Source: Cynocephalus volans (taxonomy: Eukaryota > Chordata > Mammalia > Dermoptera > Cynocephalidae). From it: a stretch of 64,000 nt of DNA. How positions within the stretch are numbered: the stretch's first letter is position 1; every line of letters starts with the position of its first letter. The stretch is taken from assembly GCF_027409185.1 (NCBI RefSeq), contig NC_084463.1, positions 51,702,907-51,766,906 of the forward strand, written 5' to 3'. The notes beneath the pieces are model-generated. The model saw only the letters and a program-made list of their open reading frames with translations, searched no databases and was not told where the DNA came from. Of this stretch, positions 23,661 through 35,682 are shown one piece after another. The translations under genes and the position numbers were made by a program.

Positions 23661-25843
23661 AAAAATTTCTATCTCTTGTGATATTTCAACGAATAGGTTC
23701 TTTTTAAAATTATTATTGAATCAAAATTGATTATACATATTTTTGGGGCTGAACATTGAGATATGTTGATCAAGTTAATATTGCTCACGTATATATTGTT
23801 AGAAATCATAATTATAATTTATGCCCCTTGTCCATCTCTTGCCATTCCCTGTCTTTCTCCCCCTCCCCCTTCTAATTACCGTAGATGTCCTGCTTCTGAA
23901 AGTGTAATGGTTACTCTGTTGATTTGTTGCCTAGATTATCTGTCCAATGGTGAGAGGTTTGATCAGGTCCCCCAATATTATCATAGAGCAGATATTTCTG
24001 TCAGTCTGAAATGGGATTTGTGGGGATAGACATTCTCTTTTCTTTATCTCTGATGGTGACTCCCTTTGTGTCAGTGCAGTCCAGTGGCTGGCGGATGATC
24101 TTCATGGTGGTTGCAGCATCTAGCCACTATCATGGCAGCCATGGTAATTGTGGTGGCTGTGGTGGGCCACACACATGGAGCTGTTTTTGGCATGCTCCTC
24201 TGTGCTGGCAGTGTGTCTGGTTGTGGAGAGTGTCCAGGCCTCAGCTCCATGCCTCAGGTCTGCAGGCAGGCCCTGAGGCACTGGCACTGTGCCTGGTTGT
24301 GGGAAGGGATCTGGTCCCCTTCTCCATGCCTAGAGTCCCTGGGATGGGCCCTAAGGTGCTGGTGGTGTACTTGGTTGTGAGCAGGTCATTCAGTCCCTGG
24401 ATCCGTGCCCCAGGCCCCCAGGTGGGGGTTACAGGGGCTGGCAGTGTGCCTGGTTGTGGGAGTTGGGTCCAGCCCCCTTCTCCATGCCTTGGGTCCCTGG
24501 ACAGGCTCTGAGGTGCTGGTGCAGTTTGCCTGGTTATGGAAATTGGGTCCAGTCACCTCTCCATGCCTCAGGTCCTCAAGCAGGCCCCAAGGTGCTGGTG
24601 CAGTACTTGTTTGTGGGAGGGATGTCCAGTCTCCTTCTCCATGCCTTGGGTCCCTGGGCAGTCCTTGAGACACTGGCATGTTGTGCCTGGTTGTGGGAAG
24701 GAGGTTTGGTCTATGGCTCCATGCCTTGTGTCCCCTAGTGGGTCCTGAGGCACTGGCATGGTGTGCCTGAGTGTGGGAGGGAAGTCTGGTCCACTTCTCC
24801 ATGACTCAGGCCCCCAGACAGGTCCCAAGGCATTGGCGTGGTATGCCTGGTTGTGGGAGGGTTGTTCAGTCCCCTTCTCCATGCTTTAGGTCACCAGACA
24901 GGCCCCAAGATGCATGTGGTGTGAGTAGTTGTGGGCAGGGTCCAGTCCTCAGCTCCACACCTCCTGTGACCTGGCATGCTCCAAGGCACTGGTGGTGTTT
25001 TTGATCTTGAACTAAGTTTTTGTCTTTTGCTTACTTCTAAAATGGGGAGACTTTCTGTGGGAACCAGTACTTGAGCTGTGTGTTTGAGTTAAATTGCTGC
25101 TTTGCTGCTCTTTTCCTAGGGAAGGCTTTTTGTGCAGCCAAGAGTTTTATCATTGACCTTATAGATCCTTCTGGCTCTTCAGAGACTCAGTGCACCTGGG
25201 TTGTGTGGAAACTCTGAGCTAGGCCTGAATTTTTTCATCAAATGCACCCCATGCAATTCTGCATTCCTGATCATTCTCCTCTGAGTGATCCTTTGCTGAT
25301 TGAGGCACAGATTGGCAGTCTTTGCTGTGTCGCAGTGTTCTTCTGGTGGGCCTGTCTCCACCACCACCCATGCTTCAAATTCTTCTCATGGGATGGGCCC
25401 TGCACTGGTCCCTTAGGATGACTCAATGGCCTCTCGATGGCTCCCCTTTTTCAGCTGTTCTGGCTCCTCACTCCTGTATGAGTGCACAGGAACTGTATTA
25501 TTGGTCTTGCTGTCTTAGGGGCCCCCAAGGGCCTCTTCTCCCCTGCTGCCTCCAAGTAACTCCATCTGAAAGGCACGGCTGTGGCTTCTGCTGGCTCCTG
25601 CTCCATATGCTCAGCAAGTTGAGCCTTAAAGCTGCCATGGCCTGAAATGCTCAGAGCAGTTTTTTCTTTCTCATTGTGGTTTCTCCCACCTTCATGGACT
25701 GTGTAGGTTTCTCCTGCTCTTCCCCTGAGCTCTAGTGGCCCCAGCTTGGCTGATGTTACATTTTTATAGTTGTAAATTGGTTGATTTGTGGGGAGATAGT
25801 GATGCTGGGGACAGCCTATTCTGCCACCTTAACTGGAACTCTC
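23661..25843 (-). mobile_element. Composite L1-derived element with tandem array, copy 1
   Basis: On the - strand this runs: L1 5' UTR start (GAGAGTTCCAGTTAAGGTGG from 25843), about 840 bp of non-repeat 5' UTR, about ten 79-bp tandem units (25000-24218), a ~90-bp scrap of the ORF2 endonuclease region (about 24001-23908), a G-rich tract (about 23870) and an AT-rich 3' UTR ending near 23661. ORF1, RT and the rest of ORF2 are missing. The duplicated target is GAAACTGAACTTTTAA (23645-23660) versus GGAACTGAACTTGTAA (about 25844-25859), 14 of 16 matching, and it lies in a SINE. Copy 2 has the same joins. Movement would have needed L1 proteins in trans. Confidence 0.8.
24218..25000. repeat. Tandem array, about ten ~79-bp units (copy 1)
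   Basis: Each unit reads roughly TGGTTGTGGGAGGG, then a GTCCAGTCCCCTTCTCCATG core, CCT(C/T)(A/G)GGTCCC, then a (G/C)AGGCCC(T/C)(G/A)AGG(C/T)(A/G)CTGG part ending GTGTGCC. Units differ at many positions. Long open frames on both strands here are a by-product of the ~79-bp period and GC content. Confidence 0.85.
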
Positions 25844-25844
25844 C

Positions 25845-25915
25845 TGGAACTGAACTTGTAACTTGGTGTTACAATTGTCCTTTCTAACCAACTTAGCCAT
25901 GTTGCTTTGCCCCCC
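25845..25915 (-). repeat. tRNA-Ile-like SINE, right half of the split copy
   Basis: The reverse complement reads head first (GGCTAAGTTGGTTAGAAAGG), then ACAATTGTAACACCAAGTTA and CAAGTTCAGTTCC. Together with 23605-23660 this rebuilds one SINE interrupted by the composite element. Confidence 0.72.
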
Positions 25916-26366
25916 ATGGATTTGTCACCCCACTTCCCCTGGGTGATGGAGCCACAAAGGATTACTCTAATCCCATCTCTTTCAAGCAGTGAGAGACCCT
26001 GAAGTGGTTAATCTCCCTCAGAATCCTCAAGTGAGAGTCATCCCTTCCTTGGGAAATTAACCCCAAATTGAGGTTCTCTTCCTGCATTTATTTTCCAGAC
26101 CAGGAAGTTAGAGGAAGAGAACATAGGTGGGGTTATAGTTTAACAATATAGGCTGGTAACTTTTAGTGAAACAAGTCAGATGACATTCCATTAGAAGATT
26201 AAGTGATCCATTAACAAAAGGTTGAGCTTAGCAAACATTCCTTCTTACAGCACTTTCTCAGTATCTTTGCATAACAATCAGTAAATAGTCTGTTTTTGAG
26301 CCAGCAACCTTGCTGTTACAAATCTTTTATCTTACAGCAGAGACTTTATAGCCTGAGGAAAATTTC
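25916..26366. other. Intron 2, no recognised element
   Basis: Nothing I can assign. Confidence 0.35.
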
Positions 26367-26465
26367 CAGTCCTCCGCAGGATCAGTATTTGAAACTGCAA
26401 GGCTTTGGAAAACCAGGCCCTGTGAAGTACATTTAAGAATCCTCTACAGAGCTAACCAGCCAACC
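26367..26465 (-). repeat. tRNA-Ile-like SINE, degenerate
   Basis: In reverse it starts GTTGGCTGGTTAGCTCTGTA and ends near a GATCCTGCGGAGGACTGG tail, with a TTGCAGTTTCAAATACTGAT B-box-like segment. The middle is heavily mutated. Confidence 0.6.
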
Positions 26466-26499
26466 TCCTCTTTTGCTTGTTTTATACACAGGTTATTTG

Positions 26500-28010
26500 T
26501 TTTGTTGTTGTATAGGGTGTGAAAGGTTTTTTTCTTTATGTATTCTTGGTGTTTATTTCTTATGATATAGATGATTTGCAGCTATTTTAGTTTTTGAGGT
26601 TCTAGCAAATAGTATTTCAATTATTTTTTAAGATTCTACTTGGTCATTGCTGATGTGTTGAAATGTGATTAAATTTTTATTAACCTTGTATGCTGCAATC
26701 TTGCTGTACTCCATTATTCTTTCCAGGAGTTTTTCCATTTATTTACTAGAATGTTTTACACAGATAGTCATATTACCTGCAACCAAAGACCCATTTATTG
26801 ATTTATTTTTCCCAGTCTGTAATTTTGTTTCATTTTCTTCTGTTATTGCAGTATGAAATACTTTTAGTGTGATGTTGATAGTGGTGGTGACAGAGCACAT
26901 TCTTCCCTTGTTCCTGATTTTCTGGAAAAAATTTGAGTTTTTCACCATGAACAATAACGTTAACTACAGTTTCCTGTAGATAATCTTTATCAAGTTGTGA
27001 AGCTCCTCTCTATTTCTAGTTTACTGAGAGTTTTTATGATGAATGGGTGCTGTTTTTTATCAAAGGCTTTTTCTGAATTTATTGATAGGACCATCTAATT
27101 TCTTTTCAGTATTTTGATGTGAAGGGTTGAATTAATTGATGTTCGAGTATTGAACAATCCTTGCTTACTTGGGATAAATGCCACTTGGTTGTGCTGCATA
27201 GTTCTTTTTAAACATTGTTCCATTAGGTTTGTGTATACTTTTTTTGAATATATTTGCATGTGAGATGATGGCTTGTTGTTTTCCATTCTTGTATTATCTT
27301 TGTCTGGTTTTGGAATTGAGGTAATGCTGTCCTTGTAAATGAGTTGTGATGTATCTCATCTTTTATTCTCTGAAGTAGATGGTAGGGAGTTGGTATAATT
27401 TCTTCCTTTTAAATGTTTGTTTGAAAGCCTAAATAACACATCTTGCTCAGGTGCTTTGTTTTGAGGATTGTTATTTACAGTTTACTCAATTTTCATAATA
27501 GATATAATCCTATTGTAATACTGCACTTTACTATGTGTGAGTTTTGTCTTTCAAGGAATTGGTCCATTTCATCTGGGTTATCAAATTTTTGCCCAGCTCT
27601 GTTCATGGTATTTGTATTTTTAATGTCTGCAGGCTCTAGTGATGTCCTCTCTTCCATTTCTGATATTAGTAATTTTTGTCCTGTTTCACTATCTTTTAGG
27701 CTTATCAATTTTATTGATCTTTTTGACGAATCAACTTTTTTGTTGATAATTTTCTCTTGATTTCCTTTTTCAATTTTCTTTCTACTCTAATTTTTTCTGC
27801 TTGTTTTTAATTAATTTGCTTTATTTTCTTTTATTTTCTGAAGATAAAACTTTAAATATTGGTTTTAGATGTTTCCTTTTCAAAATATATGCATTCGATA
27901 CTGTAAAATATTGAAAGTATTGCTATTTCTGCATCCCACAAATTTTAGTAAGTTGCATTTTCACTTTTGTTTATTAAAAATATTTAAAAATTTTTTCTTG
28001 ATATATTTTT
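26500..28010 (-). mobile_element. Old L1 ORF2 fragment
   Basis: The + strand reads as reversed ORF2 RT sequence: TTTTTGAGGTTCTAGCAAAT (about 26593), GGGATAAATGCCACTTGGTT (about 27171), TTGTCTGGTTTTGGAATTGA (about 27300) and a reversed RT start near 27550. A frame at 27493-27708 on the - strand covers a short RT N-terminal piece. Stops are frequent. Confidence 0.75.
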
Positions 28011-28039
28011 TTTAAAAGCCCATACAAATACAGTTCCAA

Positions 28040-31000
28040 TACTGACTTTCACCAGAGTACCGACATGGAGGCTACACTACTGTGGCTACCAGAAGCCAGT
28101 TTTAAAACTCCCCATTCAATGGTCAATATAAAACACATCTAGAAAAGCAACTCCCTCTTCTCAAAGCCCACTTCAGAGTACTAGAAAAAGCAAGTGCTGT
28201 GCAAGATGACTAGAGACCAACATAGAGGTGCTAGAAATATGAAAAATAAAACTGATGACACCACCAAAGGAATATAATGATTTTCAAGTACCAGACTGTA
28301 TAGTCAATTGATGAAGTCCTTCAATTGACTGAAAAGGAATTTCAAGAATCCCTAAGAAACTCAGTAAGATACAAGAAGAATCAGATGATACAACGAAATG
28401 AGAAAAAGTATCCAGGACCTGAAGGAGGAAATGTACAAAGATACTATTGGGCTTAAAAAAGAATGTAGCAGATCTCATGGAACTGGAAGTGTTATTCAAT
28501 GAAATAAGAAACAGAACTGAGAGCATTAACAGCAGGCTAGAATGAGCAGAAGAAAGAATTTTTGATGTCAAAGACAGCCTTTTGAAATAACCAAAGTAGA
28601 CCAAAAAAAAAAAAAGAAAGGATTTTATGAAAAAGAAGAAAGTCTAAGACAACAAGCAGGCACCCTGACATACACAAATACCTGAATCATGGGTGTTTCA
28701 AAAGGGAAGAAAAATGAAAAGGAATTGAAAACATATTCAATGAGATAAAAGCAGAAAACTTCCCAGGTATAGGGAGAGATAGGCATGTTCAGATCAAGGA
28801 GGCTCAAAGATCCCCAAACTCATTCAATCCAAAAACATCCTCTCCAAGACATCATAGTCAGATTGGCAAAGGTCAAAGACAAAGAATCTTAAAAGCAACA
28901 AAAGTGTCCAGTCACCTGTTAGGGAGCCCCCATCAGAGTGACAACAGACTTTTCATCAGAAACCCTAAAGGCCAGATGAGAATGTAATGATATATTCAAA
29001 ATACTAAAAGGCAAAAATTGCCAGCAAGGAGTACTATACCCAGGAAGTCAATTCTTTAGAAACAAGGGAGAAAGAATACATTTCCCACAAAAACAAATGC
29101 TGTGGGAACTCACCACCACCCAACCAGCCCAACAAGATTTCTTCAAGGGAGTACTGCATCCAGTATCTGAACAACAAAAATCTTTATGATGGATACATGA
29201 GAAAGAACAAAACCCATTAATAGAAGAAAAATGCAAACGTTAAAGAGAAAGAAACTTCTAAAATCACCTCAGAAAAGCAACAAACATGGAAGACAAACTA
29301 TGAAATGGAAGTAAAGGAAAAAATATATTCAAAGCATCCAAGCAAAAATCAATAAAATGTCAGGAGTAAGTCAACATAGTTTAATAATAACTCTTAATGT
29401 ACATGGATTAAATACCCCACTCAGAAGACATGGAGTGATTGGATTAAAAGGATAGAGCAAACTATATGCTGTCTCACCTCCCCTGTAAAGGCACACACAT
29501 ACTAAGAGTAAACAGAGGGAAAAAGAAATGTCATATGAGTGGAAACCAAAAACAAGGAAGAGTAGCTATTCTTATGTTGGATAAACTAGATTTTAAACCA
29601 GAAACCATAAAAAGAGATATAGAAGGTTACTATATAACGAAAAAGTATATATTGAGAAAGAAGACCTAACAATACTGAATATATATGCACCCAACTTTAG
29701 AGTTAACAAATATATCAAGCAAACACTATTAGACTTAAAGAGAGAGATTCTAATAGCATAATAGTTGGGGAACTGAACACCCCTCTCTGAACATTGGACA
29801 GATCATCTAGGTGAAAAACCAACAGAAACACAAGATTTAAACTGCACTTTAGAGGAATTGGACTTGGCAGATATCTAAAAAGATTTCATCCAGCAACCAC
29901 AGAATATATATATTTTCTCATCAGTATATGGAACATTCTCCAGGATAGACCATATGTTAGGTCACAACTCAAGTCCCAAAACATATGAAGTTATTTCATA
30001 TATATTTTCAGATGACAATGGATTAAAAATAGAAATCAATAACAAACAAAACTCTGAAAATCTTACAAACACATGGAAATTAAACAACATTTTCCTGTAT
30101 GACCTATGGGTCCAAGAAGAAGTTGAACAAGAAATCAAAAAATTTCTTGAAACTAATGAAAATAAAGACATCACACCAAAACATAGGCGATACTGCAAAA
30201 TCAATAATAAGAAGGAAATTTACCGTAATAAATACTTAAATGGGAAGAGTAGAAGGACTGAAAATAAACAGCAAAATACCTCAAAAAACCATAGAACGAT
30301 CAATTCCAAAACTAATAGATGGCAAGAAATAAGATCAGTGCAGGACTAAATGAAATAGAAACCCCCCAAAATGATACAAATGATCAGTGAAACAAAAATT
30401 TGTTTTTTTGAGAAGATAATCAAAATAGACACAATTTTATGTAGGCTAATTAAAGAAAGAAGAGATAAGACACAAATAACAAACATCAGAAATGAAAAAG
30501 AGGACATCACTACCTATACCACAGAAACCCAAAGAATCATTGATGACTGTTATAAACAACTATACACCAATAAATTTGAAAACCTGGAGGAAATGGGCAA
30601 ATTTCTGGACACACAAAAACTACCAAGGCTGAATGAAGAAGATATAGAAAACCTGAACAAAACGATAACAAGCAACAAGATTGAAGCAGTAATCTGCAAT
30701 CTCCTAACAAAGAAAAGCCAAGGGCCAGATGGCTTTACTGACGGATTGTAACAAACCTTTAAGGAGTAATTAATATAAATTCTTTTGAAACACTTCCAAA
30801 AAATTGAAACAGAGGTTATTCTCTGAAACTCTATGAGGGAGACAGCATTCCGATCCAAAAGCAGACAAAGATGCCACACGCACACAAAAAATGAACTATA
30901 CGCCACTATATTTGATGAATATAGACACAAAAATCCTCGATAAAATATTAGTAAATAGAATTCAGCAGAACATCCTAAAAAATAGACATTGTGATCAAGG

Positions 31001-32811
31001 AGGATTCATCCCAGAGACACCAGAATGGTTCAAGATATGCAAGTCAATGAATGTGTTACCCAACATCAACAAAATCAAGGACAAAACGCATATGGTTATC
31101 GCCACAGACACTGAAGAAGCACTTGAAAAAATTCAACATCACTTCATGGTAAAGACTGTCAGCAAATTAGGTATAGAAATTATCTCAACACAATAAAAAC
31201 CATATATGACAAACTTAATGTCAGTTTTATCCTGAATGGGGAAAAGTTGGAAGCTTTTCCCTTAAGAATGGGAAGAAAACAAGGATATCTACCCTCAACT
31301 CTTATTTCATGTGGTATAGGAAATACTAGCCACTATAATCAGTCCAGAGAAAGAGGAAAAGTGCATCCAGAATGGAAAAGAGAAAGTCAAATAGTCTGTT
31401 TGCAGGTATCATGATCCTATGTATAGTGAAGCCTAAATAGTCTACATAAAAACCTCTTAGATTCAGTAAACAGTTTCAGTAAAGTTTCAGGATACAATAT
31501 CAACATGCAAAGATCAGTAATGTTTTTGAACCCACAGAAAAAGAAATCAAGAAAGCTGTATTCGATTTACAGTGGTCACAGTTAATGAGGAATGTGAAAG
31601 ATCTCTACATTGGGATCTACAAATCAATGTTGAAAAAAATCAAGGAAGAAAAAAAGGAGGAAAGATATTCTATGCTCTTGGATTGGAAGAAATGGATTGA
31701 AAACTTAAAAATAAGGGCTGAAACTATAAAACTCCTAAAAGCAAACATAGGGGAAATACTTCAGGAAGTAGGACTTGGCAAAGACTGTTTGAATATGATC
31801 CCCACAGCATAGGCAACCAAAGAAAAAAATAAAGAAATGGTATTATATCAAATTAGAAAGCTTCTGTGTAGGCAAAAGAACAACCTACAGATTGGGAGAA
31901 AATATTTGCAAACTATGCACCTGACAAAAGATTGATTCCCAGAGTATACAAGTAACTGGAACAATTTAACACTAAAATAACAAATAGTCTGACTTTAAAA
32001 ATGTGCAAAGGAGCTGAATAAGCATTTCCCAAAGGAAGGTATATAGATGTCCAGTAGACACATGAAGATACTCAATATCACTCAGCATCTGGGAAGTGCA
32101 AATCAAAACCATACCCAGATATCATCTCACTCCAGTTAGAAAGGCTATTATCAAAAAAGCAGAGAATAACAAATGCTGATGAGAAGGTAGAGAATGAGGA
32201 ACCCTCCTATACTGTTGATGAGACTGTAAATTGGTGCAGCCATTATGGAAAATGGTATGGATGTTCCTCAGGCAACTACAGGTAGAACTGCCAAATGACT
32301 CAGCAATTGCACTGTGGATTATATATTTGAAGGTATGGAAATAATCATGTAGGAGGGACACCTGTACTCCCATGTTTATTGCAGCTCCATTTGCAGTAGG
32401 CAAGAGTTGGAACCAACCTAAATTTTCATCATTGGATGATTTGATAAGGAAATTGTGGTATATTTATATAATGGAATATTACTCTGCCATAAAAAGAATG
32501 AAACATTTCCATTCACAGCAGCATGGAAGAACTTAGAAAAATTTATGTTTAGTAAAATAAGACAGGCACAGAAAGAGAAATATTGCATGTCTTCAAATAT
32601 ATGTGGGAGCTAATAAAATAAATAAATACATAAGTAAACAATAAAGCATCAAAAGAAATACACAAGAATCACAATAATGTATTGAACTTTGAGAGAAAAC
32701 AGAAGTGTAGTTACCAGAGGTAGAAGACAGCAAGATGTATGTGGGAAGGGAGTAAAGGGACCCCCAAATCGATTACTTTGTGTAATGAAGAATATAGTAA
32801 TCACCCTTTTT
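28040..32811 (+). mobile_element. Near-complete old L1 (ORF1 to 3' UTR), sense to the gene
   Basis: ORF1-like sequence spans about 28280-29000 (coiled-coil part near 28385-28560, then the C-terminal part with CCAGGTATAGGGAGAGATAG at about 28764). ORF2 follows from about 29350: endonuclease (WNIRRH-like region, GDxNTPL near 29770, SRIDHMLGHNSS at 29938), RT start at 30550-30751 ([12 protein letters not shown]) and C-terminal parts up to about 32560. No long open frame survives. The 3' UTR is broken at 32811 by composite element copy 2 and resumes at 34770. Confidence 0.8.
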
Positions 32812-34769
32812 GTTTATTTAAATTAAAAAATTTTTATTGAATCAAAATTGATTATACATATTTTGGAGGCTCAACATTTGAGATATGTTGACCAAATCAA
32901 TATTACTAGCATATATAGTGTTACAAATTGCAGTTATTCTTTATGCCTCTTGTCCAGTCTATCCCCATCCGTTTTTCCCCCCTCCCCTCTCTATTCAGCC
33001 TAGATTTCTTCTCTCCCTCTGGGACAATAATGGTTACTCTGTTGATTTGCTGCCCAAATGATCTGTCCAATGCTGAGAGGCACAATCAGGTCCCCAAATA
33101 CTATCGTAGAGCAGATGTCTCTTCCGTCACTATGAAATGGGCTCTGTAGAGACAGACATCCTCCTCCTTTCTTTATCTCTGCTGGTGACTTTCCTTGTGT
33201 CAACTCTCTCCGGTGGCTGGCAGACCATCTGTGTGGTGGTTGTGGCATCTAGCCACCTTCATGGCAGCCATGGTTATTATGGTGGCTGTGGTGGGCCACC
33301 CACATGGAAGAGATGTTTTTGGCCTGCTCCATGCTGCTGGCAGTGTGCCTGGTTGGAGACTGTCTGGTCCCTTTCTGCATACCCTGGGTCCCTGAGTGGG
33401 CCCTGAGGTGCTGGCACAGGTTGCCTGGTTGTGGGAGGGGGGTCCAGTCCCCTTCTCCATGCCTCAGGTCCCAGGGAAGGCCCTGAGGCACTGGCATGGG
33501 GTGCCTGCTTGTGGAGACGTTCCATAACCTGGGTGGGCCCCAGAGTGCTCGCATAGGGTGCCTGGTTGTGGGAGGGAGGTTTGGTCCCCTTATCCATGCC
33601 TTAGGCCCCTGGGCTGGCCCTGATGCACTTCCCAGCATGCCTGATTGTTGGAGGGGGTCTGGTCTCTATGCCTCAGGTCCTCAGGCAGACCCCTAGGCAC
33701 TGAGTGTGTCTGGTTGTGGGAAGGGAAGGGGGTGCAGTCCCTGGCTGCTAACCCCGGGTACCAAGGCAGAACCCTAGGCATTGTTGGCATGCCTGTATAT
33801 TGGAGTGGGATCCAGTTCTTGGCTCCAATCCTTGGGTTCTTAGGTGGGGCTGTGAGGTGCTGGTGGTGTGTGGTTGTGGGTGGGGTTACTGGCCCCTTGC
33901 TCCATGCCTCATGTCCTATGGTGGACCCCAAGGCATTCGTGGTGTGCCTGGCCTAGAACTAAGTTTTTGTCCTTTGCTTGCTTCTAACCTGGGGAAAGTT
34001 CCTGTGGGAATCAGGACTTTAGCTGTGTGATTGAGGTAAATTGCTGCTTTGCTGCTGTTTCCTAGGGAAGAATTTTTGTGCAGCTCAGGCTTTAATGGTT
34101 GACCTTACAGGTGCTTCCGGCTCTCCAGACAGTGCACCTGGGTCGTGTAAAAACTCTGATCTGGGCCTGAGTTCATTGAACTGCACCCCGTGCAATTCTG
34201 CATTCCTGACCAGTCTCCTTTGAGTGGTCCTGTGCTCATTGGGGGGCAGATTGGCTGTCCTTGCTGTGTCCCAGTGTTCTCCCAGAGGGCCCATCTCCCC
34301 AACCACCCATGCTCCAAACACTTCCCCTGGGACGGGCCCTGCACCAGACCCTTGTGGTGACTCACCAGTGTGAGTGGCTTCCCTTTTTCAGCTGTTCTGG
34401 CTCCTCAGTCCTGTGTGGGTCCATGGGAACCCTTTTAGTGATCTTGCTTTCCTGGGGGCCACCAAAGTTCTCTTCTCCCCTTCCACCTCCAAGTAATTCC
34501 ATCTAAAGGGCACAGCTGCGGCTTCTGCCAGCTCCTGCTCCATGAACTCCAACATTAAAGCAGCCATGGCCCAAAACACTGAGAGCAGTTTTTTCTTTCT
34601 CTCTTCATGGTTTCTCCAGTCTTCATGAGTTCCATAGGTCTCTCCTTCTCTTCACCTGAGCTCCAGCAGCACCAGCTTGGCTGTTACATTTTTATAGTTG
34701 TAAATTTGTCGATTTGTGGGAGTGACACTGGTGACCGTCTACTCTGCCATCTTGACCAGAAGTCCTCAA
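32812..34769 (-). mobile_element. Composite L1-derived element with tandem array, copy 2
   Basis: Same plan as copy 1: 5' end GAGGACTTCTGGTCAAGATG at 34769, 5' UTR, about eight ~79-bp units (33950-33351), a GGCAGCCATGG-containing linker, the ORF2 endonuclease scrap (about 33125-33032, with GGGGACCTGA, TTGGACAGATCAT and AATCAACAGAG in order), a G-rich tract (about 32978), and a 3' UTR ending AATAAAAATTTTTTAATTT. It sits in the 3' UTR of the sense L1. The duplication is GTAATCACCCTTTTT (32797-32811) versus CTAATTATCCTGATTTT (34770-34786), diverged but collinear. The 5' end keeps CAAGATGGC, the YY1-type site of active L1 promoters. Confidence 0.8.
33351..33950. repeat. Tandem array, about eight ~79-bp units (copy 2)
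   Basis: Same unit as in copy 1, including TGGTTGTGGGAGGG, CCCCTTCTCCATGCCTCAGG and GAGGCACTGGCATGG. One unit (about 33510-33566) is shortened. Unit number differs from copy 1. Confidence 0.85.
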
Positions 34770-34880
34770 CTAATTATCCTGATTTTAATGTCACATATTG
34801 CACACAGGTATTGATATTCAATGCTGTACCCCAAAGATATGTACAATCAACTATGTTGCAATAATAAAACTTAAAATGCT
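34770..34880 (+). mobile_element. Old L1 3' terminus, after interruption
   Basis: CACTG-free L1 3' tail: CACATATTGCACACAGGTAT, GCTGTACCCCAAAGATATG, TACAATCAACTATGTTGCAA and AATAATAAAACTTAAAA, the usual end of old L1 3' UTRs. It completes the copy that starts at 28040. Confidence 0.75.
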
Positions 34881-34974
34881 TTTTATTGTACCTTCACTTA
34901 TTTCTTTAATTCCCATTATGGATATGCAGATTCTAATGCATGTCTTTTTTCTTCTCTGTAAGAATTTTTTTTTT

Positions 34975-35600
34975 TTCACTTTGCTTCCAGCACAGGTGTA
35001 TTGGCAACAAATTCTCTCAATTTCTTTTGCCTGAGAAAGTATTTCTTCTTTTCTATAGCGTAATTTCATAGTGTACAGAAATCTGGGTTGTAGGTTGCTT
35101 TAATCAACAGTTTGAATATTTCAGTATTCTCTCCTTCTGTGGATTCTCAGGAGATGCTGGGAGTAATTCTTATCTTGCTGCTTTTTAAGCAAGATGTTTA
35201 TTCCTCCCTCTGGCTTCAGTCAGATTTTTTCTCTATTTTTCATTTCCTGAAGTTTGAGAACTACATATGAAAATGTAGATTTTTGGCATTTATCTGGCTC
35301 TGTGTTTAACTCCCTTGATGTTTGATTTTGTGCTTGATGTTAAATTATGGAAGTCCTTCGACATTATTGTTTTAAGTGTTTCTTCTATGTTTTTCCCCTC
35401 CATCTGTTTTCTGCTGTTTTTTTTTCATTACTCTTTGTTACAACTCTTGTCATTGTCCACCAGTCCTCAGAGATTATGTTCTGTCCTCAGATATTATGTT
35501 CTGTTCTTTTTTGTCTTTTTCTTTTGTGTGTATGCTTTTCAGTTCTTAATTTTTTGATGTATCCTCAAGCCAAGAGATTTTTTTCCTCAGCTGTGTTCAG
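34975..35600 (-). mobile_element. Old L1 ORF1-region fragment
   Basis: In + orientation it reads like reversed ORF1/inter-ORF sequence: TGCCTGAGAAAGTATTTCTT, GGAAGTCCTTCGACATTATT then CTTCTATGTTTTTCCCCTCC. Weak but collinear with the known order. Confidence 0.5.
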
Positions 35601-35609
35601 TCTGTGAAG

Positions 35610-35682
35610 TTCATGAGAGTATGGTGCCAGTCATATCAAGGACCATAGTTTGATCCCTATACAGGTCAGTTGCCCACCCACC
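35610..35682 (+). repeat. tRNA-Ile-like SINE fragment
   Basis: GAGAGTATGGTGCCAGTCAT, then CAAGGACCATAGTTTGATCC and CTATACAGG: the body and B box of the SINE in sense orientation. The head is missing or mutated. Confidence 0.55.

Noticed and set aside
24011..24882. Repetitive proteins of 90-166 aa on both strands
   Set aside because: They follow from the ~79-bp tandem array; the period is not a multiple of three, so repeats appear in all frames. No conserved start or promoter is present.
24218..25000. CRISPR-like array
   Set aside because: Whole ~79-bp units drift together with no constant repeat and variable spacer, and the context is an L1-derived element in mammalian DNA.
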